From positions 1 to 57,778 of the forward strand of contig MENF01000149.1 in the NCBI GenBank assembly GCA_001769035.1: DNA of 57,778 bases. Direction: 5' to 3'. Below, piece by piece: positions 1 to 9,134 of the stretch; within the stretch, counting starts at the first letter, position 1; every line of letters begins with the position of its first letter. The translations under genes and the position numbers were made by a program. The notes beneath the pieces were generated by a model. The model did no database searches. It was not told the origin of the DNA and was given only the letters and a program-made list of their open reading frames with translations. This DNA is from Bacteroidetes bacterium GWA2_32_17 (GTDB lineage: Bacteria > Bacteroidota > Bacteroidia > Bacteroidales > GWA2-32-17).

Positions 1-453
1 ATGTAAAATGTTGAATATCCAATGTAGAATTTTAACTGCAACTATTGAGAAAAGACTTACAAGGTACAAAAAACCAGGGGAACTTTTTTTCAAATATAGT
101 GAATTTTTAACGGCTTACCCTATACCTTTATACCCTATACCTTACACTCAAATGTAATAATTTAACCCGTTCAAAGTATATATAAATATAAGTCTTTTAT
201 TACTTTATTCAAAAATATTTTTTCTAAATATTTGCAAATCAATTAAAATTTTCAGTAATTTTCTATTTAATTTTTGAGGCAACCAAATTGAACTTTAAAT
301 TGTTTTATCTGGGTAATCGCTTCGTACTCATAATCATTCATAATGCACTGTATTACAATATGATATGTGATTAAATTAGATATAAGCTATTGATATTCAC
401 GTGTTTATATCATATTAATATTTGCGAAACGTATAGCCAATTTGTTTTATTAT
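1..453. other. AT-rich non-coding region
   Basis: No convincing reading frame is seen here. The stretch is very AT-rich. Around 115-160 it holds a CCCTATACCTT-type motif followed by ATGTAATAATTTA; a diverged version of the same motif recurs at about 20889-20945, so it is probably a dispersed repeat. The region leads into an inverted-repeat element and then the promoter of the first sensor-phosphatase gene. Confidence 0.5.
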
Positions 454-711
454 CTGATGTTACGTAAAAAGTTTCTCACAATGATTATTTCTCGCAAAGG
501 CTCTAAGTACGCCAAGAAAAAATAATTTATTTTTTTTTTTTAAACTTTGCGAACTTATAAGTAATTTCTATTAATACACCAATTGTTTTTATATAGCATG
601 ACTATAATAAGCACGCAATAAAAAAATCATAAATGATTTTTTTTAGCCACTTTTTAACTTTGTGAACTTGGCGACTTTGCGAGACAAATTTTTTATTTGC
701 GTAACATGAGT
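454..711 (+). repeat. Inverted-repeat element, family 2, copy 1
   Basis: A non-coding element of about 257 bp. Its ends read CTGATGTTACGTAAAA on the left and GCGTAACATGAGTT on the right and are complementary to each other. An inverted second copy lies at about 31002-31263; both contain the same internal segments (tttctcgcaaag, gcgtgcttattatagtcatgctata read in one orientation, cttggcgactttgcgag). The terminal inverted repeats and lack of coding capacity suggest a miniature transposable element. No transposase or clear target duplication was found. Confidence 0.6.
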
Positions 712-749
712 TATTATATATTAATTTATTTATAATCGAATTTTATTTT

Positions 750-757
750 TATTTTTG
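750..757 (+). promoter_or_regulatory. Candidate Bacteroidota -7 box (TATTTTTG)
   Basis: TATTTTTG fits the TAnnTTTG -7 consensus of Bacteroidota primary sigma factor promoters. It lies 26 nt upstream of the ATG at 784. No clear -33 TTTG was found at the right spacing, so this is a weak prediction. Confidence 0.3.
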
Positions 758-783
758 AAGAAATAAAATTTCGATATTATAAA

Positions 784-3270
784 ATGGTTATCAGAACAAC
801 AATATTTTTATTTATTTTATTTACAAATCTCAATTTTGATTGTTTTTCTCAAAATTCAAATGCAATTGACTCATTACAAAATGAATTAAAACAAAACAAA
901 CAGGATACAACTAAAATAAAAACATTGATAGAAATAGGCAATATTTTTGAACTTGCAAGTCCCGACTCTGCAATTTATTATTTTAAAAAAGCAAATAATT
1001 TAGCCTATCAAAATTTTAATAAAAACAAAAGATTTAAACAACTTCAGGCTACTGCATTAAGTTATATTGGAATCGAAAATTTTAACCAAAGCAATTACGA
1101 TTCTGCCTTATTTTATTTCAACAAATCATTGAGCGTTCTTAATCAATTAATTAAAATTGCAGAAAAAGAAAACAATAAAGAAGATGTTACAAAACGCAAC
1201 AGAGATGTGTCGTTATGTTTCAATAATATTGGAAGCATATATAGAGAACAAGGAAGTTACGATAAAGCACTGAATTTTTATTTTAAATCGCTTAATATTA
1301 CTGAAGAAATTTTGTCCATTGCATTAAAATCGGGCAATTCCGATAAAATTATGGAACAAAAAATGAGTCTATCAAAATGTTATAACAGTATCGGAACGGT
1401 TCATTATTTTCAAAGTAATTTCGATAATGCTATTGGTTATTACAAAAAAGCAGAAAAAATATTTGACGATTTAATTTTAATGTCTATTAATAACAACGAC
1501 CTAAATCTAAAAAAATATAAACAAGGAATTGCCGCATGTTACAATAACATTGCAATGGTAATTTCAGATAAAGCTAATATAATTAAAGAAAAGAACAAAA
1601 AAAACAATCTCTATAACAATGCAATTAACTATTACAATAAATCTTTAGAAATTACAATTTATTTAAATGACTTAAAAGGAACTTCTAAATGTTATAACAA
1701 TCTTGGAATTACTTATATTGAAATAAATAATTACAGTTTAGCTTTAGAGACATTGTCAAAAGCATTAAAAATTAAAGAAGAAATTGGCGATAAAAATGGA
1801 ATTGCAACAGTATGGTCTAATCTTGCCTTAATAAATAATAATCTTGCCGATTCTGTAAAAAATAACAATTTAAAAAGAAACTCATATTATTATCAAGCTG
1901 TTTTTTATGGTACCAAAGCTTATGAGCTTGCAACGCAAATTAACTCTCAATTTATAATAAACTCATCTGCAGCACAGTTACAAAGAGCATTCACAATATT
2001 AGGCAACAAAAATGAAGCATTAAAATTTGCCGAAATTGTAATTTTAACAAAAGACAGTCTTTTTAATGAAGACAAAAATCGCCTGATTACCGAAATGGAT
2101 ACAAAATATCAATCGGAAAAAAAACAACTCGAAATTGAAAAACTAGAGAAACAAAAAGCATTAGACAAAGAAACAATTGCACGTAAAGAAGCTGAAACTA
2201 AAAAACAAAAGCTTGTAATTCTGTTTGTTGTTATTGGATTAATTATTGTGTTTGCATTCTCAATAATTCTGTTCAAACTTTTTGTTGATAAAAAACATGC
2301 TAATAAAATAATTTCTGCAAAAAATATTGCTCTTGAACAAGCAAATGAAGAAATAAGTACACAACGTGACGAAATTGAAGCTCAGAGGGATATTGTACTT
2401 GAACAAAAACAGTTTATAGAAAACATTCACGAAGAAGTTACAAGCAGTATAAGGTATGCAAAACGCATTCAGGGTGCATTAATGACTACAAAAGTCCAAC
2501 TTGACGAAATTTTAGGTGAACATTTTATATTTTTTAAACCACGCGATATTGTTTCGGGTGATTTTTACTGGGCTACTCAAATCACAACAAGGGGGCATGC
2601 CCCATTAACAACAAAGGGGCATGCCCCCTTGTTAATCGTTGCAGTTGCCGATTGTACAGGGCATGGAGTTCCCGGTGCATTTATGAGCATGTTAGGAATC
2701 TCTTTTTTAAACGAAATTGTTCGCAAAGAAGAAGTTACAAATTCAGCCGATGTGCTTAATCATTTGCGTGAAAGCGTTATTTCATCATTAAAGCAAAAAA
2801 ACAATAGCAAATTTAACTCTTCAGAACAAAATGTAGTTGATGGAATGGATATTTCGCTTTGTGTTTTAAATACAGTAACTTTAAAACTTCAATTTTCAGG
2901 AGCAAATAATCCGTTTTATATTATTCGAAGTAATTCAGATTTGACAACTTTTGAAAAGTTGTCAAATCTTGAGGAACTTAAAGGCGATAAAATGCCTATT
3001 GCCGTTTATTTGCACATGGAACCATTTACATTTCAAGAGATACAATTAAATAAAGGTGATTTAATATATTTATTTAGTGATGGTTATGCCGACCAGTTTG
3101 GCGGACCAAGTAATAAAAAATTTAAATACAAAGCTTTAAAAGAACTTCTGCTTAACAATTCACAAATGCCAATGTGTAAACAAAAAGAAATTATTGAAAC
3201 TACTTTTGATAATTGGAAGGGCAAAAACAAACAAATTGACGATATTACTATTATGGGAATTAAAATATAA
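784..3270 (+). CDS. TPR sensor protein with SpoIIE/PP2C phosphatase domain
   Basis: 828 aa. An N-terminal signal/anchor (about residues 1-22) is followed by TPR repeats to about 440 (recurring CYNNIG/ALxYYxKSL units). A transmembrane helix follows at about 476-500, then a Gln/Glu-rich coiled coil (TQRDEIEAQRD) and a C-terminal SpoIIE domain. The PP2C metal-site motifs are all present: SGDFYW (~588), ADCTGHGVPGAFMS (~621), DGMDISL, FSDGYADQFGG (~763) and the final DDIT. The family predicts a Ser/Thr phosphatase controlled by a periplasmic TPR sensor, probably acting on an anti-sigma-antagonist-type partner; that partner is not visible here. It is first of three paralogues in a row; the next start lies 4 nt after its stop. 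Two in-frame palindromes (2592-2627 and 2937-2969) sit inside the catalytic domain. Confidence 0.88.
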   Translation: MVIRTTIFLFILFTNLNFDCFSQNSNAIDSLQNELKQNKQDTTKIKTLIEIGNIFELASPDSAIYYFKKANNLAYQNFNKNKRFKQLQATALSYIGIENFNQSNYDSALFYFNKSLSVLNQLIKIAEKENNKEDVTKRNRDVSLCFNNIGSIYREQGSYDKALNFYFKSLNITEEILSIALKSGNSDKIMEQKMSLSKCYNSIGTVHYFQSNFDNAIGYYKKAEKIFDDLILMSINNNDLNLKKYKQGIAACYNNIAMVISDKANIIKEKNKKNNLYNNAINYYNKSLEITIYLNDLKGTSKCYNNLGITYIEINNYSLALETLSKALKIKEEIGDKNGIATVWSNLALINNNLADSVKNNNLKRNSYYYQAVFYGTKAYELATQINSQFIINSSAAQLQRAFTILGNKNEALKFAEIVILTKDSLFNEDKNRLITEMDTKYQSEKKQLEIEKLEKQKALDKETIARKEAETKKQKLVILFVVIGLIIVFAFSIILFKLFVDKKHANKIISAKNIALEQANEEISTQRDEIEAQRDIVLEQKQFIENIHEEVTSSIRYAKRIQGALMTTKVQLDEILGEHFIFFKPRDIVSGDFYWATQITTRGHAPLTTKGHAPLLIVAVADCTGHGVPGAFMSMLGISFLNEIVRKEEVTNSADVLNHLRESVISSLKQKNNSKFNSSEQNVVDGMDISLCVLNTVTLKLQFSGANNPFYIIRSNSDLTTFEKLSNLEELKGDKMPIAVYLHMEPFTFQEIQLNKGDLIYLFSDGYADQFGGPSNKKFKYKALKELLLNNSQMPMCKQKEIIETTFDNWKGKNKQIDDITIMGIKI

Positions 3271-3274
3271 CATT

Positions 3275-5662
3275 ATGAATTTTAAGAAATACATTTTGAT
3301 GATATTTTTTTCTCAATTAATAACAACTTCTTTTTCACAAACAAATGAAGTGGATTCACTGTTTCATGAAATTAATAAAGCTAAAAAAATTTGCCCTCAA
3401 CCATGCTCCAACGATTCAAACATTGCAATACTATATTTAAAAATTGGTGACTATTTTGAAATTGAGAATCCCGATACAGCATTATTTTTTTACAAACAAG
3501 CATTAGGAATATCAAAATCAATAGGAAACAAAAAATACGAGGCAAAATCATTACTTTATATTGGTTATGTAATTGAAAATAATGGCGATTATTTGCAACC
3601 ATTAAATTACTATTATACAGCAATTAAAATATTAATACAATTAAGCGATACAAAAGATTTAGCAGCTTGTTATAATAGCATTGGAAATTGTTTCTATGGA
3701 CAAGGAAATTTTCAAAAAGCCATTGAAAACATGTTAAAAGCGCTTAATTATTATGAAGAAATGCACAAAAACGCCTCTAACCCAATCGAAATATACGACT
3801 CACAAAGAGGGATTTGTGCATCACTTTCAAATATCGGCTGCGTTCATATCGAAATGGGAAATTACAAATCTGCTTTAGAATATCATTACAAAGCTCTTAA
3901 AATATATTTTGAAATTAGTAAATCAAAAATTGAAAAAGAAAAAACATTTGGCAAAGGTGGAATAAGCAAATGTTATAATAATATCGGTAATGTTTACGAT
4001 TATCAAGGAAAATTCAAATTAGCGTTAGAATATTATAAAAAATCGCTTAAAATAAAAAAGGAATTAAACGACATAAGAGGCATTTGCTTATCATACAATA
4101 ATATTGGAAATATTTATGGACAAATTGGAGAATATGCACAAGCAATAGAAACGTATCAAAACTCATTAAAAAAATATATAGAATTAGACGATAAATCAGG
4201 TTTAGCATTAGTAAACGGTAACATTTCGACATTATACATTATACTTGCCGACTCAATGGCTTTCTCGAAAAGTGCAAAAGATAATTATATTAATAAAGCA
4301 ATTAGCTTTGGTTTAGAATCTTATAATATTGCAAACAAAATAAATGCAGTTTCACAAATTAACGAATCGGCATCGCAGCTTAAAACAGCTTACAAAAAAA
4401 TTGGAAATTTAGATAAAGCAATTGAGTTTTCGGAAATTTACATTGCAACAAAAGACTCTATGTTTCAGGAAGAAAAAACAAAGGCAATTGCCGAAATGGA
4501 AACCAAATATCAATCCGAAAAACAACAGCTTCAAATTGATAATTACCAAAAAACAAATCTATTAAATTTAAGCAAAATTAAGCAGCAAAGAATTTTGCTA
4601 TTGTCATTTGTTATTGGTTTTATAACAATTCTTATTTTTTCGTTTTGGTTAATTAAACTTTATAAAGCAAAAAAGAAAGCAAATGAAATTCTTCATATTC
4701 AAAATATTGAAATTAAACAACAAAAAGAAGAAATTTCGGCTCAACGTGATGAAATTGAAGCTCAACGAGATATTGTTACTCAACAAAAAGATAAATTAGA
4801 AGAAATTCACGAAACGCTTACATCAAGTATTCGTTATGCACAACAAATTCAGGATGCCGCTTTACCAACTCACGAACAACTTAAAGAAATTTTAAATGAC
4901 TATTTTATTTTATATAAACCGAGAGATATTGTTTCGGGCGATTTTTACTGGGCAACTCAAATCACAACAATGGGGCATGCCCCATTGTTAATCGTTGCAG
5001 TTGCCGATTGTACCGGACATGGCGTACCTGGTGCATTTATGAGTATGTTAGGAATTTCAATATTAAATGAAATTGTAAGGAAAGAAGAAATTACCAATGC
5101 CGCTGATGTACTTAATCATTTACGCGAAAATATTATTACTGCATTAAAACAAAAAAATGCAATTTATTCTGATAACAAAGTAAAAGATGGAATGGATATT
5201 TCGCTTTGTGTTTTAGATACCGAAACATTAAAGCTTCAATTTTCAGGAGCAAATAATCCTCTTTATATAGTAAGCGGTAGCCAGTCAGCAGTATGCAGTA
5301 TGCAGTCAGCCGTTGACAATGAAATGCACGAACTGCCAACTGCCACATCTTCCTGCCAACTATTTGAATTAAAGGGTGACAAAATGCCAATTGCCGTTTA
5401 TTTGCACATGGAACCATTTACACTTCAAGAAATACAACTTCAAAAAGGCGATTTGCTCTATTTGTTTTCCGATGGTTTTGCCGACCAGTTTGGAGGACCA
5501 GATAATAAAAAATTCAGATACAAAGCATTAAAAGAATTACTTGTAAATAGTTCTAACAAATCATTTAAAAAACAAAAAGAAATTTTAGAATCAACTTTCG
5601 AAAATTGGAAAGGTAATAACATGCAAGTTGACGATATAACAGTATTGGGAATTAAAATTTAA
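3275..5662 (+). CDS. TPR sensor protein with SpoIIE/PP2C phosphatase domain
   Basis: 795 aa from the ATG at 3275. An in-frame upstream TTG at 3194 would overlap the previous gene by 77 nt and lacks the signal peptide that begins MNFKKYILMIFFSQ, so 3275 is preferred. The domain order is signal peptide, about eight TPR units (GKFKLALEYYKKSLK and relatives), a transmembrane helix near 438-460, a coiled coil and a SpoIIE domain with SGDFYW, ADCTGHG, FSDGFADQFGG and DDIT. It is very close to its upstream neighbour, so it arose by tandem duplication. At 5275-5372 the loop before LKGDKMP is lengthened by a repetitive QSAVCSMQSAV-type insert. This gene is probably co-transcribed with the genes on either side (4 nt and 20 nt gaps). 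Confidence 0.87.
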   Translation: MNFKKYILMIFFSQLITTSFSQTNEVDSLFHEINKAKKICPQPCSNDSNIAILYLKIGDYFEIENPDTALFFYKQALGISKSIGNKKYEAKSLLYIGYVIENNGDYLQPLNYYYTAIKILIQLSDTKDLAACYNSIGNCFYGQGNFQKAIENMLKALNYYEEMHKNASNPIEIYDSQRGICASLSNIGCVHIEMGNYKSALEYHYKALKIYFEISKSKIEKEKTFGKGGISKCYNNIGNVYDYQGKFKLALEYYKKSLKIKKELNDIRGICLSYNNIGNIYGQIGEYAQAIETYQNSLKKYIELDDKSGLALVNGNISTLYIILADSMAFSKSAKDNYINKAISFGLESYNIANKINAVSQINESASQLKTAYKKIGNLDKAIEFSEIYIATKDSMFQEEKTKAIAEMETKYQSEKQQLQIDNYQKTNLLNLSKIKQQRILLLSFVIGFITILIFSFWLIKLYKAKKKANEILHIQNIEIKQQKEEISAQRDEIEAQRDIVTQQKDKLEEIHETLTSSIRYAQQIQDAALPTHEQLKEILNDYFILYKPRDIVSGDFYWATQITTMGHAPLLIVAVADCTGHGVPGAFMSMLGISILNEIVRKEEITNAADVLNHLRENIITALKQKNAIYSDNKVKDGMDISLCVLDTETLKLQFSGANNPLYIVSGSQSAVCSMQSAVDNEMHELPTATSSCQLFELKGDKMPIAVYLHMEPFTLQEIQLQKGDLLYLFSDGFADQFGGPDNKKFRYKALKELLVNSSNKSFKKQKEILESTFENWKGNNMQVDDITVLGIKI

Positions 5663-5682
5663 TTATTTAAATTTGTAAACAA

Positions 5683-8600
5683 ATGAAATTAAGCATCTTA
5701 ATCATATTAACTTTTATCACATTTTCACAGTTATTCTCACAAAATCAGGGATTACCTTTTATAAGAAATTACACACCTTCAGAATATCATGGTTATTCGC
5801 AAAATTGGGCAGCCGAACAAGATAACAGAGGAGTTATGTATTTTGGAAATGGAAAAGGAATTCTTGAGTACAATGGTAAAAATTGGCGACGTTTTTTTAC
5901 TTCAAAAGGAACTACTGTTTTATCAATGTGTAAAGATAACAATGGTCGTATTTTTATTGGTGCCGAAAATGAAATAGGATATTTAAAAGCCGATTCTACA
6001 GGACTTGTTAATTTTGTTTCGCTTGATTATTTAATTCCTGAAAAAGAAAATAATTTTTCTTATGTATGGCAATCATATTGTAATAACGAAGGTGTATTCT
6101 TTGTTACTTCAGAAAAAATAATAAAAATTGATGAGCATTTTAAAGTAAAATTTATTAAACCATATACTACTTTCTTTACTTCATTTATGGTTAATAATCA
6201 ATTGTTTATTCAAGATTCACAAAAAGGATTACATAAAATTATAAACGATTCTTTAGTGCAATATAATGGATGGGAAAAACTTGTAGATTTAAGAGCCATT
6301 TTAACAACCAATAACAACCTATACATTGGAATTTCGAGTAGTAAGGGAGTTATTTACTTTAGCGAAACAAAATTACCTGAACAACAAATTGCAGAATTAA
6401 ACAGTTATAAAAAATTAAAGTTTTATAAAGGAATTAAACTTTATAATAATAATTATGCTATCGCTACAATGCTTGGTGGTATTATTATATTTGATAAAAA
6501 CGGTAAAATTATTCAGGAAACAAATTTAGAAAATGGATTAATCGGAAATTCTGTATATTCATTATTTGTTGATAATGAAGGAGAGTTATGGGCTATGCTC
6601 GAAAATGGATTAAGCAGAATTGAAGTATCAATACCTATTACTATTTATGATAAAAGATTAGGTATAACAGGCATAACACAAGATATAATAAAAATAGAAA
6701 ATAATCTTTTAGTTGCTACAACCGATGGTTTATATAAATTAAACTCCTCAAACTTTTCTAATAATAAATTTATAAACTCTAATTTTAAAATATATAATAA
6801 TATAGCAGGTCAAACATTTTCAGTTACAAATTATAACAACCATCCTGTTTGTTGTTTCATTGAGGGAATTTATTTAACCGAAAATTTAAAAAATAAATTA
6901 ATTTACCATAATAATTATGAAATTTGTGTAGAAAATTCAAAGTACTTTAAAAACCTTATTTATTATGGCGGTAATAATAATTTTGGTTTTTTAAAATACG
7001 AAAAAAACAAGTGGAAACATTTTAATATTAAAGAAAAAATTAAAGGTGACGTATATTATATTATTGAAGAACAGAAGAATAAATTTTGGGCTAGTACTGT
7101 TGCAAATGGTATTTATAAAATCGAATTGCTTGATACAATTGATTTTACAACCAAAGTTACTTGTTTCGATACAACAAATAACCTCCCTAACGGCATGTTA
7201 GAAATAAAATATATTGATAGTGAAATACTTGTTGGTTCACAATCAGGTATTTATCAATATAACAATAAAACAAACAAGTTTTATTTATCAAAAAAATATA
7301 TTAACGATACATTAATCCTATCAAAACCAATGTATAATATTGCTTCAGATTACGATAGTTCACTTTGGCTAATGATTGATAAAACGGTTACAAAACTTAT
7401 AAGAAAAAATAATACTTATGAAATATTCGATATCCCTTTTAAAAGGTTAGTATTTAACGACCTATATTCTATATATCCCGACAGTAATGGTATAACATGG
7501 ATTGGAACTACCGATTGCGTATATCGTTATGATGCTAATATAAAATTAAACAAGAATTTTACATTTAATACAATTATTTCAAAAGTAATTTATCATAAGG
7601 ACACTATTTTTAACGGGTGTTATTTTGATTCATTAGGATATACCAGTAACATTCAACCCGATTGGGGAAAAAAGAAATTTCCTTATTCTCATAATTCATT
7701 TATTTTTGAGTATTCTGCACCATCGTTTAACAAAGAAGAAGACAACTTATTTTCGTTTTATTTAGAAGGTTTTGATGACGAATGGTCAGATTATACTACA
7801 ATTAATAAAAAAGAATATACTAATATAACAGAAGGCACTTATATTTTTCATGTTAAATCAAGAAATATTTATGGAATAGATGGCAATGAAACAACAATTG
7901 AATTTACTATTTTACCTCCCTGGTATAGAACTTTATGGGCTTATATTTTATATTTCTTATTATTAATATTAGTTATTTACATCGTTGTTGTAATAAATAC
8001 CCGAAGATTAAAAGCTGCAAATATTAAACTCGAAGCAATTGTTTTACAAAGAACTGAAGAAATAAGACACAGAAATCAGGAAATTCTTCAACAAAAAGAA
8101 GAAATATCTACTCAACGAGACGAAATTGAAGCCCAACGTGATTTAGTAATTATTCAAAAAGAACATATCGAAGAAATTCATAAAGAAGTTACCGATAGTA
8201 TAAATTATGCTAAACGAATACAAGAAGCAGTTTTACCTAACCTTTCAATTTTGACAAAATTTGAAACTTTATCAAAGTTTTACTGCGAAACTTTCATACT
8301 CTTCCGTCCAAAAGATATTGTATCTGGCGACTTCTACTGGGCAACTCAAACAAGGGGGCATGCCCCCTTGTTAATTGTTGCAGTTGCCGATTGTACGGGA
8401 CATGGTGTACCCGGAGCATTTATGAGTATGCTAGGAATAAGTTTTTTGAATGAGATTGTTCGCAAACAAGAAGTAACTCAAGCAAACCAAGTTTTAAACG
8501 AACTAAGAAAAGAAATCATTAACGCATTACAACAAAAAGGTATAAGTGGTGAGCAAAAAGACGGAATGGATATTTCATTACTTGTTGTTAATACCGAAAC

Positions 8601-8991
8601 AAACGAGTGCCAATGGGCTGGAGCAAATAATCCACTTTATATTGTGAGGGGTGGGCAAAACCTAACAGGTTTTCAAAACCTGTTAGGTTTAGAGGAGCTA
8701 AAAGGTGATAAAATGCCCATTGCTATTCACCCCATAATGAGCGACTTCACAAATCATCAGTTTATACTTGCCAAAGGCGACTGTCTTTATCTCTTTAGCG
8801 ATGGTTTTGCCGACCAGTTTGGCGGACCAAAGGGTAAAAAGTTTATGTACAAGCCATTTAAAGAATTACTATTAACAAATTGCCAAAAACCTATGCAAGA
8901 ACAAAAAGTAATATTAGAAAAAACTATAAACGAGTGGATTGGTTATAGTGAGCAAGTTGATGATGTAACAATTTTAGGTATAAAAATATAA
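5683..8991 (+). CDS. Beta-propeller/Y_Y_Y sensor with SpoIIE/PP2C phosphatase domain
   Basis: 1102 aa. A signal peptide (LTFITFSQLFSQ) is followed by a large periplasmic sensor of two-component-regulator-propeller type, with repeated 'D..G.lW.gT..gl..y' blades to about residue 640. Then come a Y_Y_Y-like immunoglobulin domain (~685-745, YLEGFDDEWSDY), a transmembrane helix (~749-775), a coiled coil and SpoIIE (SGDFYW, ADCTGHGVPGAFMS, FSDGFADQFGG, final DDVT). Such propellers usually sit on hybrid histidine kinases; here the output is a phosphatase instead, sharing its C-terminal half with the two upstream TPR proteins. The ligand is unknown. In-frame palindromes occur at 8351-8370 and 8658-8690, at the same two loops as in the first gene. 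Confidence 0.86.
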   Translation: MKLSILIILTFITFSQLFSQNQGLPFIRNYTPSEYHGYSQNWAAEQDNRGVMYFGNGKGILEYNGKNWRRFFTSKGTTVLSMCKDNNGRIFIGAENEIGYLKADSTGLVNFVSLDYLIPEKENNFSYVWQSYCNNEGVFFVTSEKIIKIDEHFKVKFIKPYTTFFTSFMVNNQLFIQDSQKGLHKIINDSLVQYNGWEKLVDLRAILTTNNNLYIGISSSKGVIYFSETKLPEQQIAELNSYKKLKFYKGIKLYNNNYAIATMLGGIIIFDKNGKIIQETNLENGLIGNSVYSLFVDNEGELWAMLENGLSRIEVSIPITIYDKRLGITGITQDIIKIENNLLVATTDGLYKLNSSNFSNNKFINSNFKIYNNIAGQTFSVTNYNNHPVCCFIEGIYLTENLKNKLIYHNNYEICVENSKYFKNLIYYGGNNNFGFLKYEKNKWKHFNIKEKIKGDVYYIIEEQKNKFWASTVANGIYKIELLDTIDFTTKVTCFDTTNNLPNGMLEIKYIDSEILVGSQSGIYQYNNKTNKFYLSKKYINDTLILSKPMYNIASDYDSSLWLMIDKTVTKLIRKNNTYEIFDIPFKRLVFNDLYSIYPDSNGITWIGTTDCVYRYDANIKLNKNFTFNTIISKVIYHKDTIFNGCYFDSLGYTSNIQPDWGKKKFPYSHNSFIFEYSAPSFNKEEDNLFSFYLEGFDDEWSDYTTINKKEYTNITEGTYIFHVKSRNIYGIDGNETTIEFTILPPWYRTLWAYILYFLLLILVIYIVVVINTRRLKAANIKLEAIVLQRTEEIRHRNQEILQQKEEISTQRDEIEAQRDLVIIQKEHIEEIHKEVTDSINYAKRIQEAVLPNLSILTKFETLSKFYCETFILFRPKDIVSGDFYWATQTRGHAPLLIVAVADCTGHGVPGAFMSMLGISFLNEIVRKQEVTQANQVLNELRKEIINALQQKGISGEQKDGMDISLLVVNTETNECQWAGANNPLYIVRGGQNLTGFQNLLGLEELKGDKMPIAIHPIMSDFTNHQFILAKGDCLYLFSDGFADQFGGPKGKKFMYKPFKELLLTNCQKPMQEQKVILEKTINEWIGYSEQVDDVTILGIKI

Positions 8992-9134
8992 TTTTAATTT
9001 ATTGAAAATATTCAAACTAAATATTTAAGGTGGCACCTAAATTATAAAGTCGAATAAATTTTTCAAATTAAATACAGTAAAAAAAATTATAGAGTATTTT
9101 TTGTAATTTTAAACCAAAATAAAAAATCAGCAAT

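Noticed and set aside
3194-3274. Upstream extension of the second phosphatase gene
   Set aside because: It would overlap the first gene by 77 nt and hide a clear signal peptide at the ATG 3275.
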